NCBI RefSeq assembly: GCF_037975245.1
Contig: NC_092562.1
Span: 15,330,521 to 15,394,520 of the forward strand
Reading direction: 5' to 3'
Source: Apostichopus japonicus
Lineage: Eukaryota > Echinodermata > Holothuroidea > Aspidochirotida > Stichopodidae
DNA length: 64,000 nucleotides
Shown in pieces: positions 10,768-22,800 of this stretch. Numbering within the stretch: position 1 is the stretch's first letter; each line of letters opens with the position of its first letter. A program made the translations under genes and the position numbers. Under the pieces are notes generated by a model. The model saw nothing but the letters and a program-made list of their open reading frames with translations, had not been told where the DNA came from and did not search any database.

Positions 10768-13700
10768 CTGTAAAGTAACGAAAGAGGCAAGCCAAATTAA
10801 TATAGTAGAAAAAATTTCAAATAGTATAACAATGCTTTTGTGGAGTTTGTAAACCCTTGCTGTGGTCGGCATGGATAAAGGCGGTGGCATTTTAAGCAAT
10901 GAGGCTTAGCAATCGTAACGGAAACCGGAGGTTCCGGGTTCGTTACCCGGCCAAGAGCAATCTATGGTTTTCCCATCTGAAATGACTGTCTAAATTGGAA
11001 ATAGATTCCAAATTTTGAGTTAAATGTTGAACTGGAAGCCACATGATGTGAAAGTTGTAATCCATAAGCCCTTGCAGGTTTCTCCCACATTCTTGGTCGC
11101 TTAAAGTCTCAATACCGGTTCCTGATAAATTTCGACAAACAAACTAATGAAGTAGATTCAATGTTTCTTATTCTAAATGCACTCTGGCCAGGTGGATTTA
11201 ATGCAGAAAAGCTGTCGATATCTAAAGAGAAATTTATTTTCTGTTGCCCTTGTGGCGTGAACGATTTACGGTAAAATCACTGTGACCACATATGTCAGCA
11301 TATTCATTACACAAATGTAAACAAAATAGTCTACACATGGGTCTGGATCATAGAGTTTAACGCAGTCCTATACTCGTATCGTCCACTTTTTACAATTCCA
11401 CAGAGGAAACGTCGAACACCTGTTCATTCATTGCCATGGAAGGAAATGACACAATTTCGCACACTACATGGGTAAGACCGAGAGAAAGAAACTATTCAAG
11501 AGAAGGGACCTAAGACAGGCTAACCCCGAAAGTGAAAGCAGTCCTAGGCCTAACCGTTGTAAACAGAACAGAGAGATTTGATTGTTGCATGAAATTGTTG
11601 GGCAAGGCTTGCAAATTTTGATGAAGTAGAATCTACGGACTGGTTAATAAATCTGGCAAATTTCATTCAGCTCAAATGTTTAACGACAGATAACTCAATA
11701 AAAATAATGGAACATCGATATGAAAATTGAATACAACGGTGTCATTTTTTACTTAGCTTTTAGTGCAGTTAGCTGGAAAGGTTAAAGTTTAAATATGGCA
11801 AACAAGTACTGAGACTTTAAGCGTTGTAAATATAATTATATAATAATATAATTATATTATATAATAATATAATTATATGTAATTATAATTATATAAGGTA
11901 TGCTTTTAGAGGATGACCAATCCGTTTTCCAGATCATACTTTAATGAAAAGGGAGAAGTTGTGTGCTGTTAGTTCTTCTATAACTATTCTGGTTGCAAAG
12001 ATAAAGTAAGACAAATGATGCTAGGTGTTGTAAAATGATTCCTTTTCATTTTTCATATTTTTGTTGTTGAAATAACAGACTTTCCCATGATACTTCTTTC
12101 TCTTATGTCATCAATGAAACCATCTAGCAATAAAGGTGTCTCTTAAAGTTAGAACCGACGGCAAGAAAAATTTGGGTGCTTCTTTTTCATTATTTTTCTA
12201 AATTTGTTTTTAATTAAAAAAAATTTAATGTAAAAAAAAAACTTTTTTTTTCCTTACCTCCTCATAATCGACATCCTGAAATAGTTCCTGGATGAATCGC
12301 CGGGCCACTAAGCGAAATGTCCTGCTACCTAATATCTGGGCCACATCTGAATACAAGCAGGGATCTTCAAAAGAGCGGGGAAACCTCTCTTTCAGTCTGA
12401 AAGGTCAAATAGAGAGGTCGTCATGTAGGAAAGCATGAGTTCTCAGATCCTTCTACGATGTTGGTGCATCCATCTTCATCCAACCCCTAATATCACCCAA
12501 ATATCATAACGCATTGGTTGGTTTACAAAATTTTCGAAGTTATGACGGACAGCTTCCACATGTCGCATCATTCTTCTTTTTGCTTTAGTACTGACTTTAT
12601 ATAGACTCTACGACACGGTTGTACGAAACTTGACCTTGCGAGCCACCCTGACATGTTTGTATACGATGCACGGGTTAGAAGACCCAAAAGGAGGTAAAGA
12701 TCGGTGAGCTCTACATGCATGAAACTGTTACGTTGAAAGAATCCTATCACAAGCAGGTGCTAGACTTAGTGTTTTGTCATTTGGTCATTCAGTTAAAATC
12801 TTCATTTAGTTGATTAATTGGTTGGATGAGAGTATTACTCCCATAGCCTCCAGTTACACCTAAACATACCCAAAAAGCCGATGGTATATGCTACCGAGGC
12901 TAATGGAAGAAAAACTTAACGATTAAAAATCAACAATTGAAAAAGAAAATCTGTTTTGATAATGACATCAGCATCTGTGACATGGAGTCGGTAACAGCAG
13001 TCAGTCACGTCGTGACAAATCACAAAGAACCTACCGTAGCAAGCCATCCTCCTGGCTCTTCAAGCCTACACCGCTGGCCATCCTGTTCACCAGTCGCATG
13101 ATCTCTTTGCGAACCAGCGCTCTGCCGCTCGGCGTATCCTCTCGCATCGAGACTCTCCTGTTCCCGGACTCGAACTCAAAGCTGCCGAGGACGCTGGTGG
13201 GTGTGTCGCAACTGTTGGGGGTGCCCCGTCCACTCGTGGCGCTTAATGCCCTGGGCCGTGCATCGTACTCTGAGAGCATGTCACACTCACTGGCACTCCT
13301 CGATCGACAATCTGTCAAATCAGAATACATGAAGAAAAAATGGGGGATGTTACAGAGATCGAAGCAAAGCCGAGAAACAAGATTAAGCCTGACCCTCTTC
13401 ATCTGTGCACACTGCTTGTGTGATACAATATTTACATGTGGTTAGAGACAAAAGAAGGTAAACTAATGAACCAAATCATCTTTCAATTTGTGGTTTTCGT
13501 GATCAGAAAGATTACATAAAAAAACATAAAATTTCTCTTTGGTTTATTTCATTCTCCTCACTTATTTCTTTGTCTAGATACTTTTCCATCTTAGCATTTA
13601 TCACATCTAAAGAGCTTAAAATTTCCCTCAATCACTTCATTATCTGAAACGAAAGACAACACTAGCCAATGCAAAGGAACTGCAATTTAATGCAATCTTT

Positions 13701-16700
13701 GTTTCTGAAAACTATCAAATGTCCAAATTGGAAACAGTACTCACTTTTGTAAACCTGATACAGATCTCGGGATGGTGGCATTCGGTGGGGTTGGGAGTGC
13801 CTTTAACATAACCTAGCACATACCTTCTTTTTCCAAACTGGAAAACAGCTCTAACTTTTGTACACCCAGATACTGGTCGTGTGATGATGGTATTTGGGGG
13901 ATTGGAGAGGGGAGGGGGTTGGCAGAGCCTTAAACATAACCTAGTACATACCTTCTTTTTCCATGTCCAAACTGGAAACAGCTCTCACTTTCGTACACCT
14001 GATACAGGTCTCGGGATGATGGCGTTCGTTTTCTTCATCGACCAACAACGGCCCAGCGGGAATCACCGCGTGGCTTTGGTCCTTGAAGGACGAGGAGGTG
14101 GAGCGTGACGAGGCCACGCCACTACCCAGAGAAGGGTGGTCTGAAGCTGGTCCTGATACTTGCACATGAGGGATATCCCCAGAAGTCTGAGAGGATGTCC
14201 TGGAAGAGCTTCTTCCTCCCCTGTATTGACTTTCATCAGACTGTTTCGGAGGAAAACCAGCCAGTGTTAGGACATTTGTAATTTTTTGTCGCATTGTCAG
14301 ACAAATCCTTAGCTTTTGCCTTTCCTTTCTTTACTATTTTTTGGGTTCATTTAAGCTAGCAAGTTGCATTTATAAACAAGCACCACTTCCCAACAGACTC
14401 ACTATTTTTTTTATTTTTTTTTTTCAGGTAAAAACTGGGGTGCCATTTATAGATGGTAATTAGCCATTCAGACTCAGCCCTGATGCTTATATGCAAAGTA
14501 TAAGCAAGGTTTTTAAAATGGCCGCAAAAATGTGTTACTTTTTCAAGGGATATTTTGGTAGCAGATAATGTGACAATTGTATGGAAAAGAAGACACTCCC
14601 ACACTGCTCTTTGAAAACCAAAAAATCTGGACATATTTTCTTCTATGAAACAGGAAATACAGTCGGTTGAATTTACTATATTTTTAAGCGGCATAACCCT
14701 TTCTTTCAGGATGTCGACCACTGTGCTTGGTCTGTGATGTCATCACCAATTCATCTTCAAAAGCTTTGCCAATAAATTTGGAATTTTTGCTTTAGTTGCA
14801 TCATTTTTGTACAAATATTTTCTTTCTGTGCAAATGTGAGTTAAATAAAGTATATACAGTAAAACCAAACTTTTTCAGCTAAATTGACTGGATGACATTG
14901 TTCATTTCTGATTTTGCCACCAAAGTTACAAAATATATCTTTACCGTTCAAAATATTATGAGATGTGGTTTCGACCTAAAGATTCAGAAAATGAAGTGTG
15001 CAAAGAGGGGGCACCCAAGGGCTTTAATTGTCCCCTAGGGCCCCAGTTGGCTCTTGATGCTTCTGTAAGACGATACCGGACAGACTATCATACTCAACAA
15101 AAACAATGGCTATCTGCTGTTTATTCATCACATATCATTATATAAAGCAATGTTCATTCACATTTCTGATAAAAAAAAATTCTTCTTCTTTTGCTTAATA
15201 CTCAAGCCCCATGTACAATCAAAATTCTCCATCACACCATGCTTGGACTGGCTAAGTAGAACTAGGATATATGTAGTTCATAACAGACAACATGTCATGA
15301 TATCTGTGTACTTTCTAAACATTTCTACTCCCACTTCCTTACCCCTTCCTGACCCCACCACAAAGTTCCTCCTCCCCGTACAAACGATCAAAGAGGAAGA
15401 AGAAGAGGTGGGGGAAAGAAGAAGAGGGGGGCCAGAGAAAATGACTTACATGGAATATAAGAGATACATCGACAGGTAGGCAGAGACCGATGTATTCTTC
15501 GTTGGAGGTGACCGCGTTTGACCTCTTGAGAGTGGACTTGAGAGGGGAGAGAAAGGCAGTGTAATGTCCAATACTGCCGACACTCCCGCTTCTGTAAAAT
15601 CGACAGAGAAGAGAAAATGTGATTATCCAAACAATGGAGGAAAGAAAAGACCCCAACCACCCTTCTGAATCTATTGTACTATGGAAATAGTTGCTCTTTG
15701 GATGAGAGCTTGGTGAACAATTGGCCATCGGAGGTTCGATTCTTGCCTAGTTCATTACGTTGTGTCCTTTGGCAAGATGCTTTATCTCACTTGCCTCTCT
15801 CCACCCAGGGGTTAAATGGGTACCTGTGAGGTAACTTGTCATTGGGCGCAGTATATAACTGGTGCGGACTGGAGGGATTGTCTCTGGGACGGGTTATCCT
15901 TGACTAGGGGTAATATAACATCTGTAAAGCGCTTTAAGACCTATCGCTGGTATAAAGCGCTACAATAAAATAGAATATTATTAAATTATAATTCAATCAA
16001 ATGTGTTTACCTGAATTTGGGGGTTAGAGTCTATCAATACCCATAAAATTAGTGATACAATATAAATACCAGGGCAGGCTTACTAGTATCTTGCTAAAAA
16101 ATTATTATAACAAAAGTGGTATTATAAACAAAAGAGTGCAATATGAAAAGCACGGAATACGCACCCACAAACTGCACCCGATCACATCACTAGGTTTTAC
16201 TCAATTTGACAAATTTTATACTGTTATTTTAAACCCATCTGAATGAATGGGTACCATTGGGAGGATTAAAAGAAACAGCTGAAAGGTTTTTGAACAGTAT
16301 TCGTGTAAAATTGCATTTCTTACTTGCACATGCCAAACATCTCAGGAGTAAACAAGAGCATCAATGATGCAGTATCTCAATACTGGAAGTTTTAATTTTT
16401 ATTCCTAATTTCAAATCTTTGCTCTGTCTCTACAATTATCAATATCAATCATGGTACAACAAATATATAACTTGCATTTTTGCTACTTTGCCACGAACAG
16501 TCTCTGCAGGTTACACTTTATCCTGCTAGTCTTGCCTTTAGCGCTCATTGCCTGTTAGTCGAAAGAACGACGTTGCAAGGTTTAGTAATGTCATAGAATA
16601 TTTAAGAACTTGTGTTTTATGTGGTATCCTTCATCTTAGGTCAGTCTCAGTTGGACTTTTTGGTCATATAGTTTGACGTCAATGACAACAGCCAAATTAG

Positions 16701-19700
16701 AAGAGGCGAACAACTCGACCATATTCTTGATGCCTGCCTTGAGAGCTAAGCCTATTGACCTACTGTATGTTACTGTAGACTGTAGTGGTGACTACCATCA
16801 AAACTGTGTCCACTTCTAGATATCAAAACAACCCACGTTTTTCCATCTCAATTTTTCGGACATGAAGATTTCATGGATTTATGACTTGGAAAAAATAATG
16901 TAAAAGAAGATTACAAGTTTTTATATGCAAGTGATGGGTGGCCTCCTCTTCCCCTAACAGCCACCTCAGTTCCTCTCCATTTTGTTATTTTATTTTAATT
17001 CTTTGTACATTTGATGTCAAACATTACAGGTTCAAAAGAAAGCTAAACATACTTCTTATAACCTTATACATCTTATATCCTTATAAATAAAACATAACCT
17101 TATACAATTTTTATAGTCTTATCAAAGTTGTGATGCTATGGCCGGCTCCTCTTTTATACGTACCCATCAAACAAACTTACCCTGGTCCTTCCTAGGAAAA
17201 GCTGTCTGAACACCAGTACAATGCTAATGTGGCTATCACTGAAAGCCTAATAGGCCTAGGGGCCTAGCCTAGGCCTATATATATTATTAAATGCACTAGG
17301 CCTACAGTAAGTAGCCTTCAGAAATACAAGAATGTGTATACGTAATTATACAAAATACATGAAGGGCAATCAAACAAACTTATCATGGCCCTTGCTCTGA
17401 AAAGCTACCTGAACACCAGTACTATCCTTAAATGGATGTTACAAAAACGAAGGCCTAATATAAATTAAATGCACTACGTAGAATCAGGGAGTTATAACAA
17501 CTCCCTGGTAGAATTCAGCAGTACAGAATGTAATTAGCATGCAATACACTAACACCTCGCGTACCTAACTACAGAACAGAAAATTGTTCGCGAGGGTAGC
17601 CATTTTCGTATATCTAACATGTAGCTGTTATGAGTCATAGCCAATCTGCTACAAAACAGACTTGGGGGCGGGGCTTACTCATCAAAAACGGACCTTTTTA
17701 CTAAAAGTAGGGGCGGCAGCTCAGTGTTGTTTTAAGAAAGAAAAATCATTTAAACATCAAATAAAGCAAATAAAAGCCATTAAATGTCATATCAGGTAGT
17801 AAAATTCTTATTAATACCTACCTGTAAACAACAAATGAAAGTTTAAAATTTTAATAAAATATATAATACATAGGACCCTTTCTTAGACGATACCACTGTT
17901 GAAAGACAGTTCTATTCTATTCTCTTTCATAAAACATAAGTTTTGGAGCGTGTGCAAAACAGGTCTGTCAAAGTGTGTTTTCAGTCCAAATTGGCCCGAT
18001 TTGGACATAAATCGGTGAAAAAGTCACAGAATGAGATACAATTCTGGAATAAAAAATAGTAACTTTTGTTGGTCTATATGATATATTCTTGCTCTGGAAA
18101 TTCCAGAGAAAAAGAAGTTTGTTTGAAGACGCTGAAAAATTTTTAAGAGAAGAGAAAGTCCCACTTACTGTTACAATATCTCTATACATGTAATGTATTG
18201 AGATAAAAATAACAGCCTGAATTTTAAAGGATGCTTCTCTGACGCTCCCGGACTAACCTTGATTTACCACTAGACCCGTAGACACCGTCCTCTTCCAAAG
18301 ATGAGTGCCTCCTGAGTTTGTCCCCGTCTTCGCTGCCCTGCCTCTGAGTTTCCAGGGCTTTCAGAGCCGCATAGCCATGAGCGTCTCTGGACGAGGTGAA
18401 GACGGCGCTGGTCTCCACCACCTTCCCTGACGTCGGAGTCTGGGGTATGACGATGGGCTTTGAGAGCCTCCGTAGGTAACTGGGAGTCCGACTGAGGTTG
18501 TGGCTCTTACGCAGTGCGTCTGACGAGTGAATACTTTTGACGGTGTGACTGCTGGCCACCGTGCTGAGACTAGAAAATGAGGACTCTATGGGCGGGCTGG
18601 AGGGATTGGAATGCAAGGAGCTGACCCCGCTCGACTGGGTCGTGGTGTCCGTCGCAAAACTCTCGCTTCGGCTCTTGGTGCCGATGCTGCCCCGCCCGCT
18701 CTCGTTACTGTCGCACCTCCGTTTCAGACTGAGACTTCTGTCGCGAGACTGTTGGTCCGACGACCTGCCGTTCCCCGACTCTGGGCTGAAACGGACTTCT
18801 GAGTTCGCCTTGTCCTTGGTCAGACGCGAGCTGGCGTCGCTGTTGCTGCGAATCTTCATGACGGCTTCGCTGGTCTTAAGTCCGTTGAGCGATCCCTCTA
18901 TAGAGGGCATTGTCTTTGCTCGTTTGAGTTGAATTACACATTTGAGTTTTTGCTGTGCAGTCTTTTCCTTTAAGTTCTTTGATCCCGTGCCGTTGGAGAC
19001 TTCCTGTATCCCTGGCAGCTGATCCGACCCCGAGTTGCGATCCTGCCTCGACACCCGGTTCGCCGGTAGAGGAGACGGCGCCCTCTCGTCACTTGATATC
19101 GAGGACCTGGACTCGTACAAGTCTTCGCCCACGAAAAAGTTTGCATTGGTGGGGCTTGGAGACCTGGTCACGGGTAACTCCTGGGGGAACAGGTAAGCTG
19201 ATTCCTGGCTTGCATAGCTGGGAGGCAGGCTGGGCTGCTCCATGATGAAGGATGACACACTTGGTAAAGTGCTTATGGGAGGTGGATGGTCGATGAACCG
19301 CCCAAGGTGATCAAAGATGCTCGAACTATCGTTTGCGATGGGGAAGAATTCGTTCCGTGTCCGTCGGACGCTCTCCCACCCTAACGATGATAAAATGTCT
19401 GCCCCAGCTTTTGTTTTGGATAACAAGCCAATCACAAAGAAGCAGGTTCTGTGTACAAGAGCAAAAAAGGATCGTTTTCAATCTTTGTCACTCATTTCGA
19501 AAATATGTCTCACAAATTTCAATAAAAGAAGGTACTTGCTGGAGATTTACTTTTTTTTTTCTTCTCTTTTCTCTCTTTTTTGTTCTCTTTTTTTGTTCTC
19601 TTTTTTTGTCTCTTTCTTTTTTTTCTTACCCAACAAATATATCCTTCCATGAGTGTTGCTGGCCTCTTCCTTGGTTAGCTATTTGCAATAGCAACTCAAG

Positions 19701-19797
19701 TATGCTATAAAAGTCTGTATGACCTCTTGATGAGATGACAATTTATATGAGAGTCCAAAACAAAATCATCACATTATGGCCTCAAGGTATATATATA

Positions 19798-19840
<43 letters not shown>

Positions 19841-22800
19841 AGTCACAAAAGAGATTGTGGTCATATTTTGCTCTCCGGCTGTACGGCAGCCCTGTGAGCA
19901 TAAACCCTTTGGCGTTTGGCATATATTAAGACATTTAAACTGTGAGCCTATACCCCACCCTGCTATTCATCATCACCACAGCTTATCTTAAGACCAATCA
20001 AGGTGACTCATATTTGTTGGAGATTAATACATAAGAATAAAACTGCCCTACTCATAAAATTTTATTACTGTTACTAATTTTGTTACATCTGCTATACATC
20101 TCGTACGCCTAGAAACCAGGAACGGTCGACAGGGAGTGGCAGCCGATAGGAAAACATATTTTATGATTTTGAATCTTTCAGAATAAGCACTTTAGGTGAT
20201 GCCAGTCCGAGGAATAGCTCTGTCTCAGTAACATACTGGTCGCTAAAGTTTAAGTAAGTTTCGTGTTAGAAGAAGACAGGATAGTCAAGGTTTAAGATGG
20301 ATGGACGGGATTGCCATCGGAACTCACCCTCTGATCGAAAAAACTTCGCACTCTTCGGCCAGTCGTATTATCTCCGGAATGATGTTCATCTTCTCTAGCA
20401 GCTTCAAACCCAAAGGAGATGACCCCATGTGACCCTAAGAAAGAAACAAGATGGGCCAATCAAAATGCAAGGCTTGCTGTATTCTTTTACTTCTGATTAT
20501 AATTCACTTTGGAATACCTTCACATAGATATGTTTTATACTGTTCATGAAGACAAAAAGACTAAAACACCAGAGCAGCAATGCTGCAGAATCTTTGTACA
20601 GAAAAAAGCTGAATTTGAGATTGGAGGTTTGAATGAGTGGACTTACTAAACACCAGAGGGCGCTCTTCAGTTCCATGAGTCTTTCGCTAGAGCTGATATC
20701 TGCAAGATGAACACGACTACACAGTTCAGGAATCACATTCTGCTGACGAGACAAAGCGAGACAATTAAAGACATGTGTTCCTTGATGGATGTATTATTCA
20801 ATGGCAGAAACAGTTCTATAATGTATTCATACGGAAAAAAAACACAGTTAAAAGAATTATTTGTGGATTTGTAGAGACGGTCAAAGGTGAAGCCGTTTTT
20901 GTGAACAAGCACTAGAAACCAGATTTTTTTTTTTTTTGTATTTCTTTTTTTTCGCTGTATCTCTCTGGTAATCACGGTTATTTTGGCAAGAAAGTAAGTA
21001 CATCATCAAAACAGCCACCAGTCACCAAAACAGATTGCAGAGTTAGAGATCAGTTTGGTCATGTTAAAAAATGGAATGAGTAATGAGGATTTGAACATCA
21101 AGTATCTTGAACAAGATCTTAAAATCAAGATATCAAGACATGACTTTCACAAAGCCACAGTGCCTTTTGAAGAGGATTCCCCTCTAACCTGACGGTTTTT
21201 GTTTAAAAATGTGTTTAGTCCCTATGTTAGAGGACCGGGCTGGGGAGGGTATCAGTACGGTGATATCCAGGGAATATAATTTATCAAGTACAGCATTGCA
21301 AAATGCTACACAAAAATATACAAATGTAAAGATTTATAGTAGTTTTCGACACAGGAACTATAGTTCAATGTGAGAAAATATTCAGAGCTCCTGAAGATGC
21401 CACACAAAATATAGGAACACTCAATTATTCCTTGATATCATGTAAAGTATTTCCTAACTAGTCTTCATCTTGTGTGACCTTTCATAGAATCACATCACTC
21501 ATATATATATCTCCGCAATTTGAACAATCTTAATTTTTTTTAAGATGAATTTGAAGACTTATTTTTGTAAATGCTTAGAGTGATTTATTCTTTCATGTTT
21601 TTTATTATCTTACCTCTCTTCATGCCATTATGAAATTTTTATTATAATTTTAAGCTCTAACTTTTTATGCTGTACAGCGCTTTGAGATTTCATGGAAAGC
21701 GCTTTATAAGAAGTTTATATTATTATTATTATTATTATTATTGCAAAGGAATCTCTCACCTGTTTCTCCAACAGCTCTGCCCCAATCTTGTGCTGAACTA
21801 ACTGCCCGTAGAGATGAACGGGTACGAAGACGTCCTTCTTTCTCTTTGAGTCGTTCTGAGACCTCCTCAAGAGGAAGCCTTCCGCCGATTGACGTTTGTG
21901 ACTGGTGAATGCTTCGTTGATCTCCGTCTCCACTAATATGACGTACTTACGATTAAGAGTTGAATACCATTTATCCAGTTCATTCTGAACAAAGTTGACC
22001 TCTGACAGATACCGGAATCCTTTAGGAGTTGATAAAAACCTATGAAAAGAACAGAAAAAGGTAGCAACGATGTCACTTCCATGACGCAATTCATACAGTC
22101 TTTGGACACGAGTCGAATGATATATAACGAATGAAGTGTGACTGTTTTGAGGTTCCTTGGGTTCCTAGATATATAATTTATGCCGGTTTCTCTAATATGT
22201 GATCTTTTCTGTCAAAATCACTGAGATGTCAACAACTGCAGTGTCGCAGTATTGTCCGTTGAAGCTAAGAAAGTTACAAAAATTGGACTCTGGTTTTGGT
22301 TTACAGTCTTGTGTCAAGACCGATACCTTCTCACATGACTTTAACAGACACTGTAGTTGAACCTTACACCATTTATAGATCCTTTTATCACAAATAAATT
22401 CTACAATCTCCATCTAAACATGGCTTTTCTCTTTGTTTTGTCTGTTTTGTTGTTGTTGTTGTACTTAAAACCGACAGATAAAAGCATCTGTTGTTTACCT
22501 CGTTAGTAGAAGAGCACCGTGGTCACCGAGGTGTAATAACGACGGACGTATCTGAACGAGACTATGCAGGTTGATTTCGTCCTCGCACGCCTCGTCCAGA
22601 ACGGCCAGAGCTTCGGTCGATACCTGCTTGTCCTTATCGTACAGCTGACAGACCAAGTTTTCCACCCCCCAGTGCTGGAAATACGGCACCTGTGCTCTCA
22701 ATAGGACACGCATGTGGCTGGTAGTGTACAGTCGCATAGGCTAGAGGATAAATCCAGGAACAAAATTTACAAAGTGGTAAAACTGATCTTGCAGTAGGGA

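Larger units (their letters stand above)
10768..12257 (-). other. last RICTOR intron
   Basis: A 1490-bp GT-AG intron. It contains a tRNA-like SINE fragment (10900-10970) and an AT-only palindromic stretch (11826-11897). Nothing else coding is apparent. Confidence 0.75.
15592..18257 (-). other. RICTOR intron between exons 22 and 23
   Basis: 2666 bp. Holds a full-length-looking SINE (15686-15985), a diverged 70-bp direct duplication (17163/17364) and a cluster of AGGCCTA words (17251-17276). Confidence 0.75.

Noticed and set aside
10900-10970. A functional tRNA gene
   Set aside because: A B box is visible but no paired acceptor stem or full cloverleaf; better explained as a SINE head.
13098-13445. 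Plus-strand open frame of 115 codons
   Set aside because: Antisense shadow of RICTOR exon 25.
13719-13950. Intron copies of the exon 24 end as functional alternative exons
   Set aside because: One copy has an in-frame stop and a lost Cys, the other a frameshift; treated as decayed duplicates unless reads show use.
18561-19245. Plus-strand open frames opposite RICTOR exon 22
   Set aside because: They are antisense shadows of the GC-richer coding exon; the minus-strand reading has clear homology.
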